Below are positions 19,216-27,666 of a DNA stretch of 64,000 bases, piece after piece. Source of the DNA: Branchinecta lynchi (taxonomy: Eukaryota; Arthropoda; Branchiopoda; Anostraca; Branchinectidae); contig JAKZAP010000007.1 of assembly GCA_023053575.1 (NCBI GenBank), forward strand, positions 12,553,508 through 12,617,507, given 5' to 3'. The notes below the pieces were generated by a model. That model was not told the DNA's origin. It saw only the letters and a list, made by a program, of their open reading frames with translations, and made no database searches. The first letter of the stretch is position 1. Each line of letters opens with the position of its first letter. The position numbers and the translations under genes were made by a program.

Positions 19216-19895
19216 TTATAGAAATAAATTATCCGGTAAATTTTTCCTGTACTTCAGGGTTTTATCTTTTGTTTTTAAATTTATGAAGAAAAAACCGTAG
19301 CCCTTGGTTGCAGTCTCGAATTGTTTGAGAAATTTTTCATTGTCTATACTGGATACATGGCTTTGTCTTATTAATTTTACTTCTTTTGGATTAGAACACT
19401 GAAAGAATGCAAAATAATTGCACTGGAGCCTTACCACCTTTGGCGTTTTATGATAGCTTTGAGACAAGTAAATAATTGAGGCATTTTTCTTTCTTCCTCT
19501 TATGAATAAATCTTCTATTTTCTTCTGGTCTTTTTCAGTGACAAAATCGTCAAAGATAATCAAGTTTTGGTACTCAGGGTCTAAGTCGTCAACATCGACA
19601 ATATCATCAAGATTGTTACTTACTGTTAAGACTTTCGATTTGCATTGTGACTCCAAAGTGGTTAAATTGGTTATAAGGTCTTGATATTTATCTTCTTCAA
19701 GATCTTTAGCATACAAGTATATTCGGTTGAAACAAAGATATTCATAAATTAAATTCAAAAGAAGGTTAGTTTTCCCTGTTCCAGAACTACCACAAATTAA
19801 GAGTCTAAATGGCCACTGAGGTGCAAGGTCGTGCTTATTCTGTAAGTGTTCTTTTCACTAAAGTCATAGACTTTGATCGGAGCCTTTTCATTCAT
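19216..19895 (-). pseudogene. ATP: A32/FtsK-HerA-type packaging ATPase, 5' frameshifted
   Basis: Genome-packaging ATPase of the A32 clade. The Walker A segment (LLICGSSGTGKTNLLLNLIY) lies at about 19,745-19,800, in frame with and just upstream of the long open part (19,216-19,758). Walker B is QNLIIFDDFV. The downstream RGRKKNASIIYLSQSYHKTP stretch is the sensor region typical of Polinton ATPases. The real start is the ATG at 19,895, which carries CTAAATAAATG and opens with KAPIKVYDL. That frame is lost within ~60 bp (around 19,840-19,860) through one or more small indels. The catalytic domain itself is otherwise intact. Confidence 0.8.
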
Positions 19896-19929
19896 TTATT
19901 TAGGAAGAATTTTTCATTATAAGATTTAC

Positions 19930-20292
19930 TTGAGTATTTTAAGTATATACTTGAATTTTTTAAGTAGGTACTTGAATTTTTTAAGTAGGTACTTGAATTT
20001 TTTAAGTAGGTACTTGAATTTTTTAAGTAGGTACTTGAATTTTTTAAGTAGGTACTTGAAGTTTTTAAGTAGGTACTTGAATTTTTTAAGTAGGTACTTG
20101 AATTTTTTAAGTAGGTACTTGAATTTTTTAAGTAGGTACTTGAATTTTTTAAGTAGGTACTTGATTTTTTTAAGTAGGTACTTGAATTTTTTAAGTAGGT
20201 ACTTGAATTTTTTAAGTAGGTACTTGAATTTTTTAAGTAGGTACTTGAATTTTTTAAGTAGGTACTTGAATTTTTTAAGTAGGTACTTGAAT
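19930..20292. repeat. 21-bp minisatellite, about 16 copies
   Basis: The unit ACTTGAATTTTTTAAGTAGGT is repeated head-to-tail from the stop codon of PolB almost to the ATPase start, with only a few variant units (for example tacttgaagttttt near 20,055 and tacttgattttttt near 20,160). The first units near 19,930-19,960 are degenerate. Because 21 is a multiple of 3 the plus strand shows a spurious 145-codon ORF of YLNFLSR repeats. The array occupies the PolB-ATPase spacer, so a 3'-UTR or terminator role is possible but unproven. Confidence 0.95.
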
Positions 20293-23200
20293 TTAATGTT
20301 TATAACCTAAAGGTAAAGTGTGTATTTTATCGCTTGTTACTATCCTTTTATCATCCTTAGGATCTAACGCTTTTTTATTCTGTTCTTCTAGAAACATATT
20401 GTGCTTGTATGATCTTAAGTTATACTGGGTTATAGAAAGGTTTTCCGTTTTACCAAACAGTACATCCTTATAGTTTTGAATCGTAATTTTATCTTTAACT
20501 ATATTGGTTTTTATTCCTTTCAGTTTTTTGCTAGCCTTTGAAGGGTCTTGGTTGTCCTTTAAATAAGCATATACTTTTGATCGTAATCCAACAAACTCTG
20601 TCATAACCTGTCCACCTAATTCATCTTTCATCATTCCTATCACTTTCTTATTTACATTAGGAAACCTATATGGATTATCTTTCGCATAATCAGATGTATC
20701 GAACCTCTCATTCAAATCCTGTTTGATATCTTGATAAAAATCTTCAGTTCTAATATCATATATGAAAGAATCAGTGTCCATATAACACAAATCAATTTTA
20801 TCTCCATATTTAGGCTTCATATAATCATAATGGAATTCATACATCAATAACTTGGATAGTTCCAATACAGCAAAGCCGATATACATTGGTTTGTCTAATT
20901 TTATCTTTTCCTTTGACATTCCTGCTACTGAAAAGTTTTCACTGAATATTATTTCAGATTTAAAGTTGGGTTTCTTTATTATTTTTTCTCTTGTTGCATC
21001 ATCCGTTATTATTTCCATATCCGCTCGCTTCCTTACGTTTTCCATAGTTTTTCCAAAGCAAGCATTATTCATAAGCTTAAAGAAATCCTTCTCAAAATCA
21101 TTTGTACCTTTAGTTCTAAGTGCTGTGTTGTGGTCTATATATCCTTTTAAGTAAGCACTTTCAGTGAATCCTAGTATTCTGTGTACTCTTTTCAATATCA
21201 AGCCTTTTTGTAAATAAAATTCGAGGTTCCTGTGGTGAACTACATAGTTGGTTTTATCTAATACTGTGGTACATAGCTTACCGTTAAAGTGTTCGGGTGC
21301 TAATGGTAAATCCTTGTGTAATTCGTGTAGTTCTTTTGGATATTCTAAATCTACCTCATATATAGCACCCACATCTTGTCTCACCGACTTAATCGTAATC
21401 ACCGAATTGATATGACTTTTCAGATGGTTGTAATACTCGATTGATTCGTATTCATTCCTTTCTTTCAAATCATCCGGTATGGAAATGAATTGGAAATCAT
21501 TCGCTGGTAAATTCTGCGACATTGCCCACCCATATAAATTATTTTTATCTAAATACACTAAATAATTAGATGGCTTATTCTTATTATAATCACTTGTATA
21601 TTTATTATTTGCTTTTGCGTATCTTTTTATACATTGGGATACACCACCTCTTATTCCTTTTTCTATAAAGGTATACATGTCTTCCTTTGAGAATAACGGC
21701 AAGTCTACTTTCGAATGCTTTAGGAAAGCATCCCATGTTAGTCCTGGAGCTGAGAAGTAATGAAGTGGATCCAGATCATAATTATGTATACACACATTTC
21801 TGAAATTCTCTACAACATCCGACAATATTAAAACATCACTTTTTAGGTATAATTTAGTATAATCAAGTAATGTTTCACAGTTAAATTGCTTCCATATAGA
21901 TACCGCTCTTTTATAATCACTTTTGTCAATACCTTTCCCCGTCAACCTAGAATAAAAGCTTTCTATTGGTGGTAACTTTGTACATTTCATTTTATCGAAA
22001 CTGTCTACGAATTCATAGGGATATACCCCTTTTTTAATTATTTCTTTGAATTCATCGTCATTTTTGAAGCTGTTAGATGTGAATTTGAAATTCTGTCTTA
22101 GATGATTACAAGGTACTTTGCAATCACATTTTGCTAAATTTGCTGATAGTTTGTCTAAAGATGAAGCCATAAATCTAATTGAATCTATAAACCGCATCTC
22201 ATATTTTATTTTCGTATCCGCTTTTGTAATACTTATTGATTTCGAGAATGAGATGAAACTTTCTGCACTTTCAAAAATTCCGTTATCAGGTATCAATTCT
22301 CTAACAAATAAATGAGAGTCATATTTTGATAAATTATGCATTACTACCGGGATATGCCTAGGAATCCTGTATTTCATATTACATTCAGCATGAGCAAATC
22401 CCCTATCTTCTCCTGTCATGTGGTCGTGATCAAAGTGAGGATTTTCAGTAATTTCAGTTGTACAGATGTGACAAGTCTTATTCATTAGATTTTTCCATTT
22501 TTCGGTAATTTCTGCATTGGTATAAGTATGGTTTCTTTGTCTGCTTTCATATTTGTTTGCAATTTCTGTGGATACTTTTGTAACGGTTTTAACAAAATGT
22601 TCTGCAGCGTCTTCACCGAAATAGTCATAGTATTTGTTCTGGTTTGTATCAAAGGAACAGCATACCTGAAACCCGTAAGCAAATGGTTTCTGTTTGGCCA
22701 CTTTTATTGTTTTCTTCCCGTTTACCTGATCGTATTCTTCGTTATAAGACTCAAAGTCTGCTATTATGCAATAAGGTACTTTCATTTGTTTTGCAATATT
22801 TTTATATTGTATACTTGAACCTTCAGGAGGCATTATTATATCAGGATCTTCGCAATTATTTTTGCTTTCATGTTTTTCAAAGTGTTCTTCTTTTGTAAAA
22901 TGCCTTCCGCAAAAAGTGCATAGGTATGTCTTTGTTTTATTTTTAGAGATTTGACTACCAACTAATCTGCTCAGATCCTTTACCAGTACATAATGATTAT
23001 CGAAATATAATAAATTAATAACATGTTTAGCTGTTTTGCCATTGATTGTACTTTTTAGTATATGACTTCTGATAATTTTCTCTTTTTCAATTTGAAATAA
23101 ACAAATCTTAATGTTGTATCTATTTTCAAATTTGTGTATATCTTTAGTATCCATTGGGAAGTTGGTAACCCCTTCGAAATCAAATTCGTTCTCATATTGT

Positions 23201-24360
23201 TTATATTTCGAAATTCTTTCCGGATGATCCTTAGCTGGATGTAGATTTGCTAAGATAGACCAAAGGAAACATTTCTGGTCGTTATTTTCAATATTCAAGC
23301 AAGCTCTTTTATTTTTTACGAAATCTGGCAGTATTTTAAACGTTCCTCCCATGTAAGATTCTATTCGTGTCATCCTATAATCAATTCCTTCATACCGACT
23401 AAATTGTAGCCCAGATCGAGGGGTATTACTTAAAGAACTAAGTCTCTTGTTATTATCATTCAAATGATTATGAGTAAGAATGCTATTTTTATTTAAAATC
23501 CAAGAAGTACTGTTGTAATACACTACTACTTCTTCATCATTCTCCTGTCGATGGAAAATAACACGAGTTACAAACTGAACTCTATACTGATAAAGTTCAT
23601 TCATCCGCCGCTGTAAATCGGCGAAAGTAAAAGCAATAAGAGTATGTTCATCTCTTCCATTGCTTTCAAATGATACGTTTACAGTGTACAAATTCTCATT
23701 TTCCCTAGAGATAGTAGGTTGTTCTTCTTCAGTTCTAAATAAATGATCAGGAATTAATTTTTCTACTTGGATTTTTTTCTTATTTATGAAGAGAGTTGAT
23801 AAACCAATTGGTTTCTGTCTACTGTTATCACGTCTTTCTGTTTGATCTCTTATGATATCTCTATTTTTCTGTACGGAATCTTTATGTTTGGTAATAATAT
23901 TATTATAGTATTCTCCAACTCTTTTTAGTACTTCTTCTCGGCGAGTTGATAGGTTCTTGTTTTTCAGAAATTTCTTTAATTCGCTTGTCTCTTTTTCTTT
24001 GTTATCATTGTATTCTTGTTTTAGTTTTGTAATGGTGATATTATTTTCTTTTATCTCATCTTCCAGAATGGTTCGTAATCTCGGTTCTGGTTTGTAGTCG
24101 GATGGTCTGTTCTTATTATGAGTTCTTTCGTTTCTGCGTTCAATTTTAATTTTATCTTCAGCTATCAAAATATACTTATTAAGATGGTTTATTATATTAT
24201 TTTTTATTTCATGTTTCTTAGCTCCATTTGTTTTGATTTTATTAATTTTCGCATAAGTCCGCAGTTCATTATATGTGTATAGCGATAATCTTTGTATAAC
24301 CGCTTTGTTGTTTGATATAACCTTTTTACAAAGCTGAATAACCTCTGCAGTATTCATCAT
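20293..24360 (-). CDS. POLB: Protein-primed DNA polymerase B
   Basis: 1355 aa, uninterrupted; the replicative polymerase of the element. Order of parts: a SAP-like N-terminal motif (YNELRTYAKINKIKTNGAKK, residues ~28-50); a charged linker; a conserved Cys/His region NNDQKCFLWSILANLHPA (~365) ending in LLYFDNHYVLVKDLSRL; a C2H2 finger CTFCGRHFTKEEHFEKH (~482). Then come Exo I ADFES (~535), an HNH/endonuclease VII-like insert with CHICT...DHDHMTGEDRGFAH (~630-655), Exo II HNLSKYDSH (~677), motif A YLDKNNLYGWAM (~937), motif B NNACFGKTMENV (~1098) and motif C YMDTDS (~1195). All catalytic residues are present. The start ATG carries CTATTAAATG, and a second ATG follows at once. It is divergent from the membrane-protein gene across a repeat-bearing 400-bp spacer. 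Confidence 0.95.
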   Translation of the reverse strand: MMNTAEVIQLCKKVISNNKAVIQRLSLYTYNELRTYAKINKIKTNGAKKHEIKNNIINHLNKYILIAEDKIKIERRNERTHNKNRPSDYKPEPRLRTILEDEIKENNITITKLKQEYNDNKEKETSELKKFLKNKNLSTRREEVLKRVGEYYNNIITKHKDSVQKNRDIIRDQTERRDNSRQKPIGLSTLFINKKKIQVEKLIPDHLFRTEEEQPTISRENENLYTVNVSFESNGRDEHTLIAFTFADLQRRMNELYQYRVQFVTRVIFHRQENDEEVVVYYNSTSWILNKNSILTHNHLNDNNKRLSSLSNTPRSGLQFSRYEGIDYRMTRIESYMGGTFKILPDFVKNKRACLNIENNDQKCFLWSILANLHPAKDHPERISKYKQYENEFDFEGVTNFPMDTKDIHKFENRYNIKICLFQIEKEKIIRSHILKSTINGKTAKHVINLLYFDNHYVLVKDLSRLVGSQISKNKTKTYLCTFCGRHFTKEEHFEKHESKNNCEDPDIIMPPEGSSIQYKNIAKQMKVPYCIIADFESYNEEYDQVNGKKTIKVAKQKPFAYGFQVCCSFDTNQNKYYDYFGEDAAEHFVKTVTKVSTEIANKYESRQRNHTYTNAEITEKWKNLMNKTCHICTTEITENPHFDHDHMTGEDRGFAHAECNMKYRIPRHIPVVMHNLSKYDSHLFVRELIPDNGIFESAESFISFSKSISITKADTKIKYEMRFIDSIRFMASSLDKLSANLAKCDCKVPCNHLRQNFKFTSNSFKNDDEFKEIIKKGVYPYEFVDSFDKMKCTKLPPIESFYSRLTGKGIDKSDYKRAVSIWKQFNCETLLDYTKLYLKSDVLILSDVVENFRNVCIHNYDLDPLHYFSAPGLTWDAFLKHSKVDLPLFSKEDMYTFIEKGIRGGVSQCIKRYAKANNKYTSDYNKNKPSNYLVYLDKNNLYGWAMSQNLPANDFQFISIPDDLKERNEYESIEYYNHLKSHINSVITIKSVRQDVGAIYEVDLEYPKELHELHKDLPLAPEHFNGKLCTTVLDKTNYVVHHRNLEFYLQKGLILKRVHRILGFTESAYLKGYIDHNTALRTKGTNDFEKDFFKLMNNACFGKTMENVRKRADMEIITDDATREKIIKKPNFKSEIIFSENFSVAGMSKEKIKLDKPMYIGFAVLELSKLLMYEFHYDYMKPKYGDKIDLCYMDTDSFIYDIRTEDFYQDIKQDLNERFDTSDYAKDNPYRFPNVNKKVIGMMKDELGGQVMTEFVGLRSKVYAYLKDNQDPSKASKKLKGIKTNIVKDKITIQNYKDVLFGKTENLSITQYNLRSYKHNMFLEEQNKKALDPKDDKRIVTSDKIHTLPLGYKH

Positions 24361-24451
24361 TTAATAGGGGAACATTTTTTATTAATGAATTTCTCCCGAC
24401 TGCGTTTTCTTAGTCGTAAAGAAAAGCACTGGTTTCAGTATACGTTTCACT

Positions 24452-24690
24452 GAGCAAGCGCTATCTAGATTGTCTCCGATCAGTCAAGAAAGTTTCAGTA
24501 GAGTTCCGTAGATAGCAGATGTGTTTTGTGTTTCACGGAGCAAGCGCTATCTAGATTCTCTCCGATCAGTCAAGAAAGTTTCAGTAGAGTTCCGTAGATA
24601 GCAGATTGTTTTGTGTTTCATGGAGCAAGCGCTATCTAGATTCTCTCCGATCAGTCAAGAAAGATTCCGTACAGTTTAGCAGGTGGCGGA
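24452..24690. repeat. Triplicated 85-86-bp repeat in the divergent spacer
   Basis: Copies begin GAGCAAGCGCTATCTAGATT at 24,452, 24,538 and 24,623; the third is cut short near 24,690. Each full copy contains the inverted pair GCTATCTA...TAGATAGC around ccgatcagtcaagaaagtttcagtagagttccg. Position between the divergently read PolB and membrane-protein genes suggests enhancer, origin or recombination function. Confidence 0.85.
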
Positions 24691-24756
24691 TGTGTTCCGA
24701 ATCGCGAACCTTTCATTCAATCAAATAATTTCTGAAACAATTTTATTACATAATAA

Positions 24757-25176
24757 ATGGAAGAATTAGAAAAGAAAATGTATGTTTACCGTCGCAGTTA
24801 CAAGTACTACAATCGTATAAGTAATAGCTTACTTGTATCCAAATTCCTCTTTTCGGCAGCAGGAATGTCTGCGTTTCTAGTGCTACCGTTAGCTTCTTTA
24901 AGTTTGGGTGCTGTTATCATCGAAATAATTGAAAAGCAATTAAGCATTGCTGATAGAAAAGCAGAATTTAGGACTATTTATGATTTTTATACTGAGTTGT
25001 TGTCAATGCTAAAATGCGGACAATTAACAATTGAGGAGGTAATTCAGAGAGAAACAGAGATGCGTAAAACCTTTCGATTTTTTCCTCGCGAAAAATACAT
25101 GAAACAAGTACGTCTGAATGGCTATAAATATTTTAATAAATCTATAAAAAGTCAAGAGAAATTACCAAACATATAG
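24757..25176 (+). CDS. Two-helix membrane protein of Polinton type
   Basis: 139 aa and the only plus-strand gene outside the TIR. After a basic, tyrosine-rich N-terminus (KKMYVYRRSYKYYNRISN) come two closely spaced hydrophobic segments (SLLVSKFLFSAAGMSAFLVL and PLASLSLGAVIIEIIEKQLS). A helical region follows with FRTIYDFYTELLSM and QLTIEEVIQRETEMRK. Similar short membrane proteins sit at the end of many cnidarian and arthropod Polintons. The role is unknown; envelope, egress or entry have been speculated, and nothing here decides. The ATG carries ATAATAAATG. The gene is intact. Confidence 0.7.
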   Translation: MEELEKKMYVYRRSYKYYNRISNSLLVSKFLFSAAGMSAFLVLPLASLSLGAVIIEIIEKQLSIADRKAEFRTIYDFYTELLSMLKCGQLTIEEVIQRETEMRKTFRFFPREKYMKQVRLNGYKYFNKSIKSQEKLPNI

Positions 25177-25715
25177 TCTATTGCTATACTGAATATTGTT
25201 TCCTAACTGTCAAACAGATCTTTATTTCATACGCGCATTAATGAGCTGCGTCATTCAAAGTTCTCGCCGTCAATTTGTGATGTAATTACAGTCTCCGGCG
25301 TGACTAACACAATCTCATCTTAACTCGGAAACTTTTGCGAATTGAACAAGGACCCTTGGTGTAATGGCTCAACGCTCGGCCGAACGTTGACTCATCACCA
25401 TTCAGACCTTCGAATCCCACTGACCGCAGTTTCTGTTTGTCGATAGTGGGATGGTAATAAAAACTTGCGGGTTCCCCGTTCAGGGCCCCCCAGACTAAGG
25501 CCACATCACCACAAACACTACACCAATCGGGGTGTACCAACATCACACCTCTTAATTTTCAAAGTCTGGGGGTGTGGGGTTTTGCAAAAATATTTTATAA
25601 AGTTCAAAATCGGTAATCATCATATCATCATGCAAACTCAGTACTGCGTTTGTATCTATCGCATTTCTGTGATAAACGTGGTTGGTTTCTATTACCAGAT
25701 GTTTCAAAGCGATTG
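25177..25715. other. Polinton spacer with a tRNA-like/hairpin segment
   Basis: No gene is seen between the membrane-protein stop and the right TIR. At 25,349-25,430 ttggtgtaatggctc resembles a Pol III A box and ccttcgaatccc a weak B box. The hairpin CAACG-ctcggccgaa-CGTTG lies between them. This could be a tRNA-derived SINE insertion. ORFs at 25304-25752 overlap on both strands and are not credible. Confidence 0.45.
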
Positions 25716-26301
25716 GGATTTTTATTTAATAAAATCATCCCCTAATAAATGAAGTCCACAAAGGAAGTCTTGAATACAATCAGAATGAATAAATACAATG
25801 AGACAATCAGGAAAGAAGAACTAGTGTTAGGTTTGAAATATGCTATTGTTAAAATGAGAATTGCTAAGACAAAATATGGTGATAAGTTGGTTGTAGTTAT
25901 TAATCATAATGACAAACCCTGTGATTTGTTTATAACTCAGAAATATAATGCCATTGCTAACGAATTAATTTTAAAGAAAAATCTAGTTTTGCAACCGATT
26001 GTACGCGAAAACAAGAACAAAGAAACATATGTGGATTTAGAACTGTTTACTCAGTAATATTTGAATAAAAAATGAAAAATGTAAAAAAAAAAGAAGTAGT
26101 GTATATTGTAGTATTTTATATGTAGTAAAGGGTAATATTTCTCATTTCTTGTATCCTTTATTTTGGAATTAAGAAAATAAAAATGTTCTTAAAAAGGGGG
26201 ATAATTTGGTAAAAAGGATGTTAAAATTTAAGAAATTGATGTTAAAATGGGGTTTTGAAATTGGGGGGAGGGTGGAGTGGGAGCCGGTATTATATACTAC
26301 T
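25716..26301. repeat. Polinton right terminal inverted repeat
   Basis: 586 bp, inverted copy of 13,315-13,899. It ends GGTATTATATACTACT directly before the TCTATT duplication. Small differences from the left TIR (three amino-acid changes in the enclosed gene, short indels in the A/T tracts) show that the two have drifted since the last replication. Confidence 0.9.
25749..26057 (+). CDS. Small TIR-encoded protein, right copy
   Basis: 102 aa, the mirror copy of 13,558-13,866, differing at residues 2 (K for E), 32 (A for T) and 74 (I for L). It is intact, with the CCCTAATAAATG start context. The duplicated gene gives two identically regulated copies pointing in towards opposite ends of the element. 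Function is unknown (see the left copy). That both copies stay open suggests selection or gene conversion between TIRs. Confidence 0.75.
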   Translation: MKSTKEVLNTIRMNKYNETIRKEELVLGLKYAIVKMRIAKTKYGDKLVVVINHNDKPCDLFITQKYNAIANELILKKNLVLQPIVRENKNKETYVDLELFTQ

Positions 26302-26307
26302 TCTATT
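26302..26307. other. Target-site duplication, right (TCTATT)
   Basis: Exact copy of 13,309-13,314, directly after the terminal ACTACT of the element. Confidence 0.9.
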
Positions 26308-26942
26308 TTATGTGCACTTTTGATTATTCTGATCGGATTTAACTAAATTTTACAGTTTTTCAGACATGAGAATACAAGAGTTTTGGGTATAGTAGTAGCG
26401 CTCATTCGGGTGGGAAGTCGCATAGTCTGAGCAAAGATGCATACCAAGAAGGGGGAGACGGATCTTCTGTTAAAGAGTAGTATGATTATCATGCAGCTAG
26501 GAGTTGGGGAGGTTCATCGCCCTCCCGTGGGGTGCGCTGATGTGCAAGGGTATTGCGTCTGGGCTACAGTGGGGCTAGGAGCTGGTTACGCTTGGGTCCA
26601 TTCAACTGATCATCTAACAAATCTTCCAGTTCCTGGCATTGCTAATTTCAGGCATTCGGTTTCGGATGGAGAAATGAAGAAAAGTTCACTCAGAAATTTT
26701 CTAGTCAGACCTGAGGAAGGTCGGGTATGGAATATAAAAGTAATGTACTGCTCTAGTCTTACTTTTGACATTTAGTTGAGAGCAAATAAGCATCCATGTT
26801 TTGTATAACTGATTAACGAGGTGGAACTTCGATCAAAGATCGACTAGAAAAGATCGGGTTTACAAGGGTTCAGAAGATAAGACGGCTCGGGAATAAGGGA
26901 ATCTAATAAGGATGGTGGAAATTTGATTGTTATAGTTGTTAG
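26308..26942. other. Gene-free right flank of the Polinton
   Basis: One 112-codon plus ORF (26437-26775) is open but has no recognisable motif or splice context, so it is not called. Nothing else is seen. Confidence 0.45.
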
Positions 26943-26950
26943 GTCACACC

Positions 26951-27113
26951 CAGACCCGTATCCAGGAATTTATTTCGGGTGGGGGGGTGCCCACGGGTCG
27001 GACAAAAAAGACATACATCATACGGAAAAGCCTATAAAAATTATTATTTTTGTATATATTTTTTTTTTTTTGGGGGGGGGTGAACCCCCTACTCCCCCCT
27101 GGATACGGTCCTG
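26951..27113 (+). mobile_element. hAT-type MITE, copy 1
   Basis: 163 bp beginning CAGACCCGTATCCAGG and ending CCTGGATACGGTCCTG, with inverted ends. It is flanked by a perfect 8-bp duplication GTCACACC (26,943-26,950 and 27,114-27,121), diagnostic of hAT transposases. The inside has a G-run after tatttcggg, the block ggaaaagcctataaaaat-atta, a T-rich centre and a second G-run/C-run. It has no ORF, so it is non-autonomous. Confidence 0.85.
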
Positions 27114-27121
27114 GTCACACC

Positions 27122-27666
27122 GCTAGGGACAGTTACAGAAGTAAGTTTTTTTTTCAATATTTTGCAGACGCTTACAACACTATGTCGCTTCATCGTGGAG
27201 ACTGGGATATGGGAATTAGGCTTCGAGACTCCAATGCGCAAACAAAAAAAATCCTTTTTCAAACACACATGGGGGAAATAACTTCAAATCATACTAAAGC
27301 TACTACAATGAAGAAAGTAATAATATGTATCAACCTATACAAAACAGAAAAGTTGAAAGTATTGAGAAAAGAAACAACAGATACAAGTTCATTCAGGCTA
27401 ATTTACGACCATCCACGGAGCATGCGACCCCTTGGGTTTGTTTGATATATGGGGCGCCTTAAATCTTAATCGGGCGTGGCCGTAAGTTCAACGGCCCGAA
27501 GATGACGAAATTTTAGTCATGCCAACTTAGATCCCGAAAGGTATCAAGATCGTCCTTTTGCGACCTTCACCAAATTGTATCGCACGAATATCCTATTCTG
27601 GATTTTCCCCAGATGCCTCTTTGGCTAGTTCGCTTGTAGCGGGAGCCTGCTGTGAGGTACGCTTTT
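27122..27666. other. Gene-free stretch
   Basis: The plus ORF at 27050-27445 starts inside the MITE and carries no known motif. No splice signals or repeats are obvious. Confidence 0.4.

Larger units (their letters stand above)
13315..26301 (-). mobile_element. Complete Polinton/Maverick (adintovirus-like) element
   Basis: A 12,987-bp integrated element with 5'-AG...CT-3' ends, ~585-bp terminal inverted repeats and a 6-bp target duplication. It encodes the canonical set: protein-primed DNA polymerase B, retroviral-type integrase, A32-like packaging ATPase, adenain-like protease, double jelly-roll major capsid and minor capsid (penton), plus accessory genes. Known members replicate by protein priming, insert with their integrase, and carry the gene set of a virion. 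This copy is visibly AT-rich compared with its flanks and is gene-dense with tiny spacers. Integrase, ATPase and both capsid genes are broken, so it is probably not autonomous today. PolB, protease, fibre-like and zinc-ribbon genes remain open. Confidence 0.95.

Noticed and set aside
19873..20310. 145-codon plus ORF of FLSRYLN repeats
   Set aside because: It is the translation of the 21-bp minisatellite between PolB and the ATPase; it has no independent support.
24452..24690. Possible CRISPR-like direct repeats (also 27,667-28,054)
   Set aside because: Units are head-to-tail with no spacers, in an animal genome; tandem repeats, not CRISPR.
26437..26775. 112-codon plus ORF
   Set aside because: No motif, no homologous pattern recognised, no splice context; probably chance.
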